This document shows positions 5,802 to 13,537 of a stretch of DNA of 13,575 nucleotides, piece by piece; the stretch's first letter is position 1; each line of letters begins with the position of its first letter. The stretch covers positions 7,179 through 20,753 of the forward strand of contig DYCJ01000015.1 of assembly GCA_019418195.1 (NCBI GenBank), given 5' to 3'. The notes beneath the pieces were generated by a model. It saw only the letters and a program-made list of their open reading frames with translations, searched no databases and was not told the origin of the DNA. This stretch comes from Clostridiales bacterium. GTDB lineage: Bacteria > Bacillota > Clostridia > Lachnospirales > Lachnospiraceae. A program made the position numbers and the translations under genes.

Positions 5802-6740
5802 TCAGGGAGATCCGCCGCCGGTAACGTTTTCTTGTTCCGGCAGAAACGGCAGCGACGGCGTCTCCCGGATAAACTGTTTCGGCGTCATGCCGTACTTTTT
5901 CTTAAATTCCCGATAGAAATACGACAGGTTGGAAAAACCGCATGACATAGAAACATCAAGTACGGACTGGCCGCCCTGCGCTAAGCGCGAGGCGGCTTTT
6001 TCCAGCCTCAGATTCTTGATGTATTCCAGACATGATACGCCGATGTATTTCTTGAAAAAGCGCATAAAATGATATTCGCTGAAAAAGCACAGGCGCGAAA
6101 GCTGGGGAATCGTCAGCTCTTCTGCGTAGTGTTCTCCGATATATTCGAGGACCAGCTTAAGTTTGGCGGTGTGTTCATCTTCAAGCTGCGGCCGGATATT
6201 CTCTGTCTGCCTGTAGGGCAGCAGGAGTGCTATGGAACAGAGCAGCAGAGCTTTGAGCATCATTTCGTAGCCGGGATTCATTTCGGTGTATGACTGTTCT
6301 GTTTCATGAAAGACCTCCAGAAGTTTAGGATAGACGGGATGGCCTTTTTTTATGATATAAGGGAGCATCAGTGTATGCCGGCTGATCGGGTTTAAGTATT
6401 TTACAGCGCATATATCAGCAGAATCTGCATTCAGATAATCCATGTGAAAGACATAAGTCGTAGATGTCATTTCCGTGCCAGGTTCTATACTGATGGAATG
6501 GAGTTCGGCAGGGGGGATGAACAGAAGATCGCCGGTCTGTGCCTTGTAATTTTCAAGGTGTATATGATAGGTACAGGTCCCTTCCGTGATCAGTGTCAGC
6601 TCTGCTTCCTCATGCCAGTGAGCCGTGACAGCCGGGTAGAGGTCCGAGAGTTTTGTGATGTATCTTTTCAGCGGAAACATCTTTTCACCGTGCTGTGCGT
6701 TCTCTTTTTGTGCCGGTGACAGATCAAAAGCAGATTTCAT
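5802..6740 (-). CDS. AraC/XylS-family transcriptional regulator
   Basis: A 312-residue regulator with an N-terminal cupin sensor (HWHEEAELTLITEG, 41-54; GDLLFIPPAELHSI, 70-83) and a C-terminal double helix-turn-helix from about residue 193: a first HTH at ELTIPQLSRLCFFSEYHFMRFF and a second at QSVLDVSMSCGFSNLSYFYREF, ending in the KKYGMTPKQFI signature. The start is set by AGGAGGG 7-8 bases upstream. It is divergent from the alpha-glucosidase gene, so it most likely activates that gene in response to a sugar such as an alpha-glucoside. Inducer and targets are inferred from position. It converges on cytX with an 8-base gap. Confidence 0.92.
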   Translation of the reverse strand: MKSAFDLSPAQKENAQHGEKMFPLKRYITKLSDLYPAVTAHWHEEAELTLITEGTCTYHIHLENYKAQTGDLLFIPPAELHSISIEPGTEMTSTTYVFHMDYLNADSADICAVKYLNPISRHTLMLPYIIKKGHPVYPKLLEVFHETEQSYTEMNPGYEMMLKALLLCSIALLLPYRQTENIRPQLEDEHTAKLKLVLEYIGEHYAEELTIPQLSRLCFFSEYHFMRFFKKYIGVSCLEYIKNLRLEKAASRLAQGGQSVLDVSMSCGFSNLSYFYREFKKKYGMTPKQFIRETPSLPFLPEQENVTGGGSP

Positions 6741-6764
6741 AAAACCACCCTCCTAAAAAGCAGA

Positions 6765-6794
6765 ATTGTGTCATTAATTCAAATGATTGTGCAA
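6765..6794 (+). promoter_or_regulatory. Candidate AraC-type operator: two direct repeats 21 bp apart
   Basis: ATTGTGTCA (6765-6773) and ATTGTGCAA (6786-6794) share ATTGTG and repeat with a 21-bp period, which is two helical turns and the usual half-site spacing for AraC-family dimers. The downstream copy meets the expected -35 position of the TATAAT at 6816-6821, as in class II activation. An overlapping inverted pair TCATT/AATGA (6771-6775, 6782-6786) could also be a site. Confidence 0.5.
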
Positions 6795-6815
6795 GATTTC
6801 TCTTCTCTTTAAGCA

Positions 6816-6821
6816 TATAAT
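6816..6821 (+). promoter_or_regulatory. -10 element of the alpha-glucosidase promoter
   Basis: A perfect TATAAT, 56 bases before the start codon. The 17-base-distant hexamer (AAGATT, 6793-6798) is a poor -35 box, which fits a promoter depending on the neighbouring AraC-type activator. Confidence 0.55.
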
Positions 6822-6877
6822 AACAGCATCATACAAGAAACGCAAGATACCATACCAAAAGAGAGGAGTGTATTTCT

Positions 6878-8626
6878 ATGAAAAGGAAATGGTGGCATGA
6901 CAAGACAGCATATCAGATCTACCCGAAGAGTTTTCTTGATACGAACGGCGACGGGATCGGAGATCTTAAGGGGATTATCTCAAAGTTAGATTATCTCAAA
7001 GATCTGGGAATTGACATTATCTGGCTTTCCCCTGTCTATCAGTCTCCGTTTGTGGACCAGGGATATGATATATCCGACTATTACAAGATCGCAGAAGAAT
7101 TCGGCACGATGGAGGAGTTCGACGAGCTGCTCGCTGAGACGAAGAAGCGCGGCATGTATGTCCTGATGGATCTGGTGATAAACCACTGTTCCGACAAGCA
7201 TGAGTGGTTTCAGAGGGCGCTGAAAGATCCGTACGGGAAATATGCGGGATATTTTCATTTTGTAAAAGGGAAAGACGGCAAGGAGCCGAGCAATTACCGT
7301 TCCTATTTCGGCGGTAGCGCATGGGAGCCGGTGCCGGGGACGGATCTGTATTATCTGCATATGTTTGCAAAAGAACAGCCGGATCTCAACTGGGAGAACC
7401 CGGAATTGAGACAGGAGATCTATAAGATGATCAACTGGTGGCTTGACAAAGGGCTGGCAGGATTCCGCATCGACGCTATCATCAATATCAAGAAAGATCT
7501 GAGCTTCCCGTCCTTTGAGCCGGACGGTCCGGACGGACTGGCTTCCTGTGTGAAGATGGTAGAGGAGGTACAGGGAGTCGGAGATTATTTTGAAGATATA
7601 AAGAAAAATACATTCGAGAAATATGATGCATTTACAGTTGCGGAAGTCTTCAATATGAAAGACGATGAGCTTGCAGAGTTCATTGGCGACGACGGACATT
7701 TTTCAACGATGTTTGATTTTAGTGCACATACGCTCGCGCAGGGAGAGAGCGGATGGAACAACAGCAGAAAGCCGTCACTTAAAGAGTGGCGTGACACTAT
7801 TTTTGCTTCCCAGAAGAGGATGCAGGAAGTCGGATTCCCGGCAAATATTATTGAAAATCATGACGAGCCGAGAGGCGCGAGCCGTTTTCTTCCGGAGTAT
7901 GCACAGAATGAGGCGGGCAAGAAAATGCTTGCCACAACATCTGTGTTCCTGTACGGCATTCCCTTTATCTATCAGGGACAGGAAATCGGCATGACCAACT
8001 GCAGGAGGAATGATATCTCGGAATATGATGATATCAGTACAAAGGATCAGTACCGGGAGGCCCTGGCAGCAGGCTGCAGCCGGGAACAGGCGTTGGAGTA
8101 CTGCTATGAGAACAGCAGAGATAATGCAAGGACACCTATGCAGTGGAGCGACGAAAAAGGGGCAGGATTCACAGCCGGCACCCCGTGGCTTGCACTCAAT
8201 CCGAATTACACAGAGATCAATGTGGAGAACCAGGCAGAACGTCCGGATTCTGTACTGTCCTACTATAAAAAGCTGCTTGCACTGAAAAAATCTCCGGAAT
8301 ATAAGGATACATTTACATATGGAAGATTTGTTCCGGATTATGAAGATAAAGACGGTGTCTTCGCTTATCACAGAATTTCCGGGAAAGATGCTGGGAAAAC
8401 AGACTCCGCCGGAGAAACAGATATGGCAGCAGACGCAGCAGGAGCATCTCAGGATATCCTCATTGCAGCAAATTACGGTACAGAGCCGTGTACATTGAAA
8501 CTGGCCGGCCGGTCAGGAAGAGTGCTCCTGTCCAATGCGGGAAAAGAAGAGAAAGGGACCCGTGAGATCACAGAAGCAGGTAGTATTACTCTTGAAAGCT
8601 GTGAGGCTGCAGTGATCTTACAATAA
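6878..8626 (+). CDS. GH13 alpha-glucosidase (oligo-1,6-glucosidase-like)
   Basis: A cytosolic (no signal peptide) glycoside hydrolase of 582 residues that releases glucose from short alpha-glucosides. The N-terminus KWWHDKTAYQIYPKSFLDTNGDGIGDLKGI is typical of subfamily 31, with a Ca2+-loop-like DTNGDGIGD at 21-29. Catalytic residues are nucleophile Asp199 (GFRIDAI), acid/base Glu256 (TVAEVFN) and Asp329 (ENHDEPR); conserved region V is QPDLNW (167-172). Residue 200 after the nucleophile is Ala, where strict alpha-1,6 enzymes have Val; in characterised bacterial relatives Ala goes with alpha-1,4 activity. An Ala/Gly/Asp-rich insert (about 502-525) interrupts the C-terminal beta domain and accounts for the extra length over about 555-560. 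GAGGAG lies 9 bases upstream. It is likely controlled by the divergent AraC-type regulator. Sucrose or trehalose-phosphate hydrolase activity is less likely. Confidence 0.93.
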   Translation: MKRKWWHDKTAYQIYPKSFLDTNGDGIGDLKGIISKLDYLKDLGIDIIWLSPVYQSPFVDQGYDISDYYKIAEEFGTMEEFDELLAETKKRGMYVLMDLVINHCSDKHEWFQRALKDPYGKYAGYFHFVKGKDGKEPSNYRSYFGGSAWEPVPGTDLYYLHMFAKEQPDLNWENPELRQEIYKMINWWLDKGLAGFRIDAIINIKKDLSFPSFEPDGPDGLASCVKMVEEVQGVGDYFEDIKKNTFEKYDAFTVAEVFNMKDDELAEFIGDDGHFSTMFDFSAHTLAQGESGWNNSRKPSLKEWRDTIFASQKRMQEVGFPANIIENHDEPRGASRFLPEYAQNEAGKKMLATTSVFLYGIPFIYQGQEIGMTNCRRNDISEYDDISTKDQYREALAAGCSREQALEYCYENSRDNARTPMQWSDEKGAGFTAGTPWLALNPNYTEINVENQAERPDSVLSYYKKLLALKKSPEYKDTFTYGRFVPDYEDKDGVFAYHRISGKDAGKTDSAGETDMAADAAGASQDILIAANYGTEPCTLKLAGRSGRVLLSNAGKEEKGTREITEAGSITLESCEAAVILQ

Positions 8627-8634
8627 ATATTATC

Positions 8635-8663
8635 TTGTTATTTCTCCGTACTTCTTATACAAT
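8635..8663 (+). promoter_or_regulatory. Sigma-A promoter for nhaC and the C39-like gene
   Basis: TTGTTA (8635-8640) and TACAAT (8658-8663) with a 17-base spacer match 4/6 and 5/6 of consensus. It begins 9 bases after the glucosidase stop, so the antiporter unit probably has its own promoter, with a start near 8670 and a leader of about 95 nt. Confidence 0.6.
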
Positions 8664-8693
8664 AGTAGACAAATGCAAGTGTCGGAGCGAAGG

Positions 8694-8717
8694 GAGCGGC
8701 TGCGTATGCGGCCGCTC
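8694..8717 (+). promoter_or_regulatory. Strong hairpin in the nhaC leader
   Basis: GAGCGGCTGC (8694-8703) pairs with GCGGCCGCTC (8708-8717), 10 bp with one G-U and the loop GTAT. Only three T follow, then CC, so as a terminator for the glucosidase it would be weak. A second GGAGCG copy at 8684-8689 can compete for CGCTC at 8713-8717. It may be a leaky terminator or a regulatory leader structure of the antiporter gene. I do not recognise a known riboswitch here. Confidence 0.5.
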
Positions 8718-8764
8718 TTTCCACGGTACGGTCAATTTAAGGTAAGGAATGGAGAATAAAAATT

Positions 8765-10288
8765 ATGGATGGTTCTATGTTTATCGGAACATGGTGGGCA
8801 CTGATCCCGCCCCTTCTGGCGATCATTCTCGCTTTTGTAACAAAAGAAGTGTACAGTTCACTTTTTCTGGGAGTAGCTGTGGGCGCCGTGCTCTATAGCG
8901 GGTTTCAGCCGTGGGAGTCGTTTGTGAATTTCTTTGAGATCATGAAGGACAGTATGAATCTGAATATACTGATCTTCGATGTCCTGCTCGGCATGATCAT
9001 TGTGCTGATGGCAAAGACCGGGGGATCGGCTGCTTACGGAAAATGGGCAGGGACTAAGATTAAGTCAAAAAAGAGCGCGCTTCTTGCGACTACAGGTCTG
9101 GGAATCCTGATCTTTGTGGATGATTATTTCAACTGCCTGACTGTAGGGTCGGTCATGCGCCCTGTGACGGACCGCTACAAAGTATCAAGGGCAAAACTTG
9201 CATATATCATTGACTCTACCGCGGCTCCGGTGTGTATCATCGCACCCATCTCAAGCTGGGCGGCGGCTGTGAATTCCTATGTGCCGGAAGATGCGGGGAT
9301 CACCGGTTTTCAGCTCTTCCTGCGGACGATACCGTATAACCTGTATGCGATCCTTACGCTGTTCATGGTGGTCTTCGTCACCGTGACGGCATTTGATTTC
9401 GGATTAATGAAAAAGCACGAGGAAAATGCTGCAAAAGGCGATCTCTTTACAAGCGGTGCGGAAGAATTTGAACAGATATCAGAAGACGAAGTGAACCCGA
9501 ACGGAAAAGTGATCGACCTTGTTCTTCCTGTTGCCGTACTGATCGTGTCGGCCATCGGAGCGATGATCTATACGGGATATCTGGGCGGGGCAACAGATGT
9601 GATCACGGCATTTTCCGGATGTGATGCGGAGACAAGCCTGATCTTTGCAACGATGATCACTATCTTCTTCATGCTCATCCTGTACCTGCCGAGAAAAGTT
9701 GTGACGTTCAAAGGCTTTATGGACAGTCTTGCAGAGGGCTTCAAGCTGATGGTGCCGGCGGTGACGATACTGATTTTTGCATGGTCCCTGAAAGGAGTGG
9801 GAGACGCCCTTGGTCTTGCGGACTTTGTGGGCCATATCGTAGGAGACAATGCATCTGCCAGCATATTTATCCCTGTTGTGATGTTTGCGGCTGCAGTATT
9901 CCTTTCGTTTTCAACCGGAACGTCGTGGGGGACATTTGCGATCCTTGTGCCTATCGCGACGGCTATGTTCTCCGGCGGTGCGGATCTGGAGATGATGGTG
10001 ATCTCTGTATCGTCAGTCCTTGCAGGGGCTGTGTGCGGGGACCATATATCGCCGATCTCCGACACTACGGTCATGTCCTCGGCGGGAGCCCAGAGCAATC
10101 ATATCAATCATGTATCCACGCAGATGCAGTACGCGGCAGTTGTGGCTGCAGTCTGCCTTGTGGGATATGTGATCGCCGGAATCGTGCATATATGGTGGGT
10201 CGTTCTCGGCATCAGCCTGCTCCTTCTCACAGGTGTGCTCCTGGTAATCCGTAAAATGACAGGGACAAAGCAGGATGGCAGGAAATGA
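8765..10288 (+). CDS. nhaC: NhaC-family Na+/H+ antiporter
   Basis: A 507-residue integral membrane protein of the NhaC family, predicted to expel Na+ in exchange for H+. Some members move organic acids or amino acids, so the ion is inferred. Conserved blocks: LIFVDDYFNCLTVGSVMRPVTD (115-136), the SRAKLAYIIDSTAAPVCIIAPISSWAA stretch (141-167), FSTGTSWGTFAILVPIA (382-398) and CGDHISPISDTTVMSSAG (424-441), with acidic and polar residues inside membrane helices. About 11-12 membrane segments are visible, with a charged cytoplasmic loop near 215-250. GGAG lies 10 bases before the ATG. It has its own predicted promoter and overlaps the following gene by ATGA, so the two are translationally coupled. 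Confidence 0.9.
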   Translation: MDGSMFIGTWWALIPPLLAIILAFVTKEVYSSLFLGVAVGAVLYSGFQPWESFVNFFEIMKDSMNLNILIFDVLLGMIIVLMAKTGGSAAYGKWAGTKIKSKKSALLATTGLGILIFVDDYFNCLTVGSVMRPVTDRYKVSRAKLAYIIDSTAAPVCIIAPISSWAAAVNSYVPEDAGITGFQLFLRTIPYNLYAILTLFMVVFVTVTAFDFGLMKKHEENAAKGDLFTSGAEEFEQISEDEVNPNGKVIDLVLPVAVLIVSAIGAMIYTGYLGGATDVITAFSGCDAETSLIFATMITIFFMLILYLPRKVVTFKGFMDSLAEGFKLMVPAVTILIFAWSLKGVGDALGLADFVGHIVGDNASASIFIPVVMFAAAVFLSFSTGTSWGTFAILVPIATAMFSGGADLEMMVISVSSVLAGAVCGDHISPISDTTVMSSAGAQSNHINHVSTQMQYAAVVAAVCLVGYVIAGIVHIWWVVLGISLLLLTGVLLVIRKMTGTKQDGRK

Positions 10289-10965
10289 AGAAGATAGGAA
10301 AGAAAGTTATCATCCAGGCACCATATATCGACCAGAGCGTGCGTTATCCTACCGGATGCGAGAGTGTCTCCGCCGTGATGCTGCTTCAGTATCTTGGAAT
10401 CGATATTACCGTGGATGGATTTATTGAAACATATCTTGAAAAACGGGATTTCGAAGAGAGAGACGGAGTCCTTTTCGGTCCGGACCCGCGAAAATATTTC
10501 TGCGGGAGCCCGTATGATGAAGATGCATTCGGCTGTTATGCCCCGGTGATCGTAAATGCCCTTGAAAAGGTGTTTTTAGATGTGGACTCAGGAAAGTGCA
10601 GTACAAAGCATGAGACAGCGGCATACCGGGCGGTTGATGAGACCGGCACGCCGCTGGAGGAACTTCTGATAAAGTATATCGATCACGGAATGCCGGTGAT
10701 CTGCTGGGCATGCATTGATATGCGTGAACCGGTCACCGGTCCGCAGTGGTACTTTTTTGAGACTGCAGCAGGCCGGACTCCGGACGGGATCTTTACCTGG
10801 ATATCCAATGAACACTGCATGCTGCTGGTGGGATATGATGAAGAGAATTATTATTTCAACGACCCGCATAACGGGAACGGGCTGACCGGATATCCGCGGG
10901 AAATTACAGAAAAACGCCACCGCGCGCAGTATATGCAGGCGGTGGGCGTTATAAGAACAATATAG
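10285..10965 (+). CDS. C39-like (papain-fold) putative cysteine peptidase
   Basis: A soluble protein of 226 residues resembling the C39_2 / YvpB group of papain-fold proteins. A plausible catalytic set is visible: Cys25 in YPTGCESVSAVMLLQYLG, His177 in SNEHCMLLVGYDEENYYFNDPHNG and Asp193 in the same stretch. There is no signal peptide, lipobox or membrane segment, so it probably acts in the cytosol, unlike secreted relatives. The ATG overlaps the nhaC stop (ATGA), so its expression is tied to that of the antiporter. The substrate is unknown; cleavage of a peptide, cleavage of an amide bond, or a non-catalytic role are all possible. A hairpin terminator follows immediately. Confidence 0.75.
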   Translation: MKKIGKKVIIQAPYIDQSVRYPTGCESVSAVMLLQYLGIDITVDGFIETYLEKRDFEERDGVLFGPDPRKYFCGSPYDEDAFGCYAPVIVNALEKVFLDVDSGKCSTKHETAAYRAVDETGTPLEELLIKYIDHGMPVICWACIDMREPVTGPQWYFFETAAGRTPDGIFTWISNEHCMLLVGYDEENYYFNDPHNGNGLTGYPREITEKRHRAQYMQAVGVIRTI

Positions 10966-10967
10966 AT

Positions 10968-11007
10968 AACAGTTCACACGTCAGGGATGGCGCGCTGAAC
11001 TGTTTTT
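10968..11007 (+). terminator. Terminator after the C39-like gene, possibly bidirectional
   Basis: AACAGTTCA (10968-10976) and TGAACTGTT (10996-11004) form a perfect 9-bp stem with a 19-base loop, followed by a T-run ending at 11007. The stop codon of the convergent MFS gene lies in the run, so the same stem could serve the minus strand, where the T-run is weaker. Confidence 0.75.
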
Positions 11008-12187
11008 AATGTACAGTTTTCTTTGTAAGCAGTTCGTGCATCACGATCATGAGAATGAGCAGCACCATCAGATAAACCGGAAAGAGGGTGATACTGATAT
11101 GGTTGGCGATCAGCCCGAACAGGGGCGGCATGAGGCAGGTGCCGATATAAGCGCTTGCCATCTGTACACCGATGATTGCCTGTGACCGCTCCGCGCCGAA
11201 ATGATCCGGTGTGGAGTGGATGATGCATGGATACACAGGTGCGCATCCCAGACCGATCAGGATCAATCCGACAAGGGATATGATGTCCGGACCGGGCAGA
11301 AGCATGACAATGATTCCGGCTGCAATGATCGCCTGTCCCAGACGGATCATCTGCATATCGTTCAGCTTCATTGTGATGAAGCCGCTGATCGCCCTGCCTA
11401 CAGTGATCCCGATAAAGAACATACCTGCAAAGCGTGCAGCAGTTTCTGCGGGAATCCCTTTAAACAGATTGAGATAACTGCTGGCCCACAGGCTGGCAGT
11501 CTGCTCGATGGCACAGTAGCAGAAAAAGCAGAGCATGACCTCCTTTGCACCGGGAATCCGTATGATCTCTGCGAGTGAGAGCGGTTTACCGTGTGTTTCT
11601 TCCGGGGCGCCGTCTGACGTCTGTACTCCGGTCCTGTTCTTTTGCCTGGTCCAGAGCGGCAGACTGAAGACCAGAAATGCTGTCAGTACGATCTGGAGCA
11701 CGCCGATATAGAGATAACCGGAATTCCATGTCTTTCCTCCGGAAAGTGCGAATCCCATGATGTAAGGCCCGAGCGTTGCGCCTGCGCCCCACATACAGTG
11801 GAGCCAGCTCATGTGATGGCTTTTATAGTGCAGCGCTACATAGTTATTCAGAGCTGCGTCCACGCTGCCGGCGCCCAGCCCGTATGGGACAGCCCAGAGG
11901 CAGAGTATCCAGAAAGAGTGGGTAAAAGAAAATCCCAGCAGTGCAGCGGCAGTCATCGCTACACTGATGGCCGTGACTTTTCCAGTGCCCAGTTTCCGCG
12001 TCATCCGGTCGCTCTGCAGACTTGATATGATGGTGCCCAGTGAAATGATCATAGAAATGATCCCTGCATAAGAGACAGGAACATTAAATTCTGTGTACAT
12101 CGTAGGCCACGCGGAACCCAGCAGGGCGTCCGGAAGCCCGAGACTGATAAAAGCCAGATATATGATCGCGAGTAATAAGTGTGTCAT
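11006..12187 (-). CDS. Major facilitator superfamily transporter, substrate unknown
   Basis: A 393-residue membrane protein with about 12 hydrophobic helices in two halves. The N-terminal half has FISLGLPDALLGSAWPTMY (13-31), an MFS motif-A-like loop (SDRMTRKLGTGKV, around 69-81) and the GAGSVDAALNNYV and SWLHCMWGAGATLGPYIMG stretches found in FucP/sugar-like MFS members. A charged central loop (around 192-215) separates the halves. The ATG at 12187 was chosen because GAGGAG lies 8 bases upstream; the frame is open 30 codons further, but that extension has no ribosome binding site and contains the predicted promoter. It stands alone, between asnA and the terminator it shares with the C39-like gene. 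A sugar or a drug could be the substrate; the sequence does not decide. Confidence 0.85.
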   Translation of the reverse strand: MTHLLLAIIYLAFISLGLPDALLGSAWPTMYTEFNVPVSYAGIISMIISLGTIISSLQSDRMTRKLGTGKVTAISVAMTAAALLGFSFTHSFWILCLWAVPYGLGAGSVDAALNNYVALHYKSHHMSWLHCMWGAGATLGPYIMGFALSGGKTWNSGYLYIGVLQIVLTAFLVFSLPLWTRQKNRTGVQTSDGAPEETHGKPLSLAEIIRIPGAKEVMLCFFCYCAIEQTASLWASSYLNLFKGIPAETAARFAGMFFIGITVGRAISGFITMKLNDMQMIRLGQAIIAAGIIVMLLPGPDIISLVGLILIGLGCAPVYPCIIHSTPDHFGAERSQAIIGVQMASAYIGTCLMPPLFGLIANHISITLFPVYLMVLLILMIVMHELLTKKTVH

Positions 12188-12221
12188 GTTGATTTCTCCT
12201 CTGATGTAATAAACTGATAAC

Positions 12222-12227
12222 ATTATA
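12222..12227 (-). promoter_or_regulatory. Proximal -10 element upstream of the MFS gene
   Basis: A TATAAT reads on the minus strand 35 bases before the start codon. The hexamer 17 bases upstream (AAGCAA) is not a good -35 box. It is an alternative to the extended -10 within the inverted repeat further upstream. Confidence 0.35.
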
Positions 12228-12260
12228 CCGGCATATATCCGGAATTGCTTGCAGTATTCT

Positions 12261-12283
12261 GCATGATTATAACACAATCATGC
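12261..12283 (-). promoter_or_regulatory. Inverted-repeat operator over an extended -10 promoter of the MFS gene
   Basis: GCATGATT (12261-12268) and AATCATGC (12276-12283) are perfect 8-bp inverted arms around ATAACAC. On the minus strand the repeat contains TGTTATAAT (12274-12266), an extended -10 box. A dimeric repressor bound here would block transcription of the MFS gene. No regulator gene is adjacent, so the protein is unknown. Confidence 0.5.
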
Positions 12284-12310
12284 CAGCCGGAGACTAACTG
12301 TGCAGCAGAG

Positions 12311-12356
12311 GTCTGTCAGACGGTGTGTAGCGGCAGAAGAATAAACACCGGCAGAC
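12311..12356. repeat. Imperfect inverted repeat between the MFS gene and asnA
   Basis: GTCTG (12311-12315) pairs with CAGAC (12352-12356), and CGGTGT (12321-12326) with ACACCG (12345-12350), with a bulge between them. No role is evident. The rest of 12188-12431 holds the MFS promoter region and the asnA terminator, and no gene. Confidence 0.35.
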
Positions 12357-12358
12357 AC

Positions 12359-12397
12359 AAAAATCCCCTCAGCTATAAGGAACGGCTGAGAGGATTT
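12359..12397 (-). terminator. Intrinsic terminator of asnA
   Basis: On the minus strand AAATCCTCTCAGC and GCTGAGGGGATTT form a 13-bp stem with one mismatch and an 11-base loop, followed by a run of five T (12363-12359). It lies 35 bases after the asnA stop. Confidence 0.88.
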
Positions 12398-12431
12398 GAT
12401 CACAGAAAAGCAGATCAGTTTGTGTATATAT

Positions 12432-13442
12432 TTACAGCAGATTAATGCCGTGGGCGAGTGCCGCTTCTGTCACATCGTCCGGCCACAGGGAAGACTGCAC
12501 CTCTCCGATATGAGCTTTTCTCAGGTAATACATGCAGATACGTGACTGTCCGATACCGCCGCCTACTGTGTAGGGAAGCTCTTTGTTCAGCAGTGACTTC
12601 TGGAACGGCAGTTCTGCCCGCTCTTCACAGCCCGCGGTCCCGAGCTGGCTCTTAAGAGACTCCTCGTCCACGCGGATGCCCATGGAAGAGAGTTCCAGCC
12701 CTATGTCGAGCACCGGATAATACACGATGATATCTCCGTTTAATTCCCAGTCGTCATAGTCCGGCGCACGGCCGTCATGTTTCTCGCCTGAGGCGAGGAT
12801 CTTGCCGATCTGTGAGATAAATACGGCGCCTTTTTCTTTTGCAATCTTATGTTCTCGTTCTTTTGGAGTGCAGTCCGGATACATATCTTCAAGTTCCTGA
12901 GAAGTGATGAAGAAGATATCGTCCGGAAGAAGGGGCTCAATATAGTTGTATCTTCTGGATATATAATCCTCAGTGTCCTTCAGGGCACTGTATACTTTGC
13001 GCACTGTATACTGGAGCGTCTCCATATTGCGTTCTTCTTTGGAGATGATCTTTTCCCAGTCCCACTGGTCTACATAGAGAGAATGTATATTGTCGGTATC
13101 CTCATCACGGCGGATGGCACTCATATCAGTATAGAGACCTTCTCCCGAGTGGAAACCGTATTTCTTCAGCGCATAGCGTTTCCATTTCGCAAGAGAGTGA
13201 ACAATCTCGGCTTCTGCATCGTCCTGTTCTTTAATGCCGAATGATACGGGGCGCTCCACACCGTTTAAGTTGTCGTTCATACCCGTCTCCGGGCGGACAA
13301 ACAGAGGGGCGGATACACGTGTCAGATGCAGGGATTTGGCAAGCGCCCGCTCAAAATGGTCTTTTACTTCCTTGATAGCTACCTCTGTCTCCCGGATTGT
13401 GAGAGGAGAGAAATAGCCCTCTGGTATTTTCAGGTTTTCCAT
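12432..13442 (-). CDS. asnA: Aspartate--ammonia ligase (AsnA)
   Basis: A cytosolic enzyme of 336 residues that makes asparagine from aspartate, ammonia and ATP. The class II aminoacyl-tRNA-synthetase-like fold shows the AsnA motifs: [22 protein letters not shown] (40-61), VSFGIKEQD (66-74), [14 protein letters not shown] (79-92), [16 protein letters not shown] (100-115), [13 protein letters not shown] (121-133) and GGGIGQSR (around 293-300) with SSLWPDD near the end. Length fits the family (about 330). AAGGAG lies 8 bases before the ATG. It is a single-gene unit with its own promoter and terminator. The leader is only about 40 nt, too short for a T-box, so control by that route is unlikely. 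Confidence 0.96.
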   Translation of the reverse strand: MENLKIPEGYFSPLTIRETEVAIKEVKDHFERALAKSLHLTRVSAPLFVRPETGMNDNLNGVERPVSFGIKEQDDAEAEIVHSLAKWKRYALKKYGFHSGEGLYTDMSAIRRDEDTDNIHSLYVDQWDWEKIISKEERNMETLQYTVRKVYSALKDTEDYISRRYNYIEPLLPDDIFFITSQELEDMYPDCTPKEREHKIAKEKGAVFISQIGKILASGEKHDGRAPDYDDWELNGDIIVYYPVLDIGLELSSMGIRVDEESLKSQLGTAGCEERAELPFQKSLLNKELPYTVGGGIGQSRICMYYLRKAHIGEVQSSLWPDDVTEAALAHGINLL

Positions 13443-13490
13443 TGTTAAAACTCCTTATCATGAATTCAGTGATTTTGACATTTCCATTCT

Positions 13491-13519
13491 ATTTTAATGG
13501 CAGCAGATATAGAAGTCAA
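13491..13519 (-). promoter_or_regulatory. Sigma-A promoter of asnA
   Basis: On the minus strand TTGACT (13519-13514) and TAAAAT (13496-13491) are separated by 17 bases, matching 5/6 and 5/6 of consensus. The transcript would start near 13484. Confidence 0.75.
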
Positions 13520-13537
13520 CACGAAAGAAGGAGCGAA

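Noticed and set aside
6986..7699. A 237-codon antisense open frame within the alpha-glucosidase gene
   Set aside because: It mirrors the codon pattern of the real gene, which has all catalytic motifs; there is no promoter or ribosome binding site.
9568..10098. A long antisense open frame (176 codons) across nhaC
   Set aside because: A shadow of the strongly supported nhaC frame, with no ribosome binding site and no recognisable motifs.
12188..12277. N-terminal extension of the MFS transporter by 30 residues
   Set aside because: The extension covers the predicted promoter and palindrome and lacks a ribosome binding site; the ATG at 12187 has GAGGAG and fits the family.
12384..12397. GGCTGAGAGGATTT, similar to the THI box
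   Set aside because: It is one arm of the asnA terminator; no other TPP aptamer element is near.
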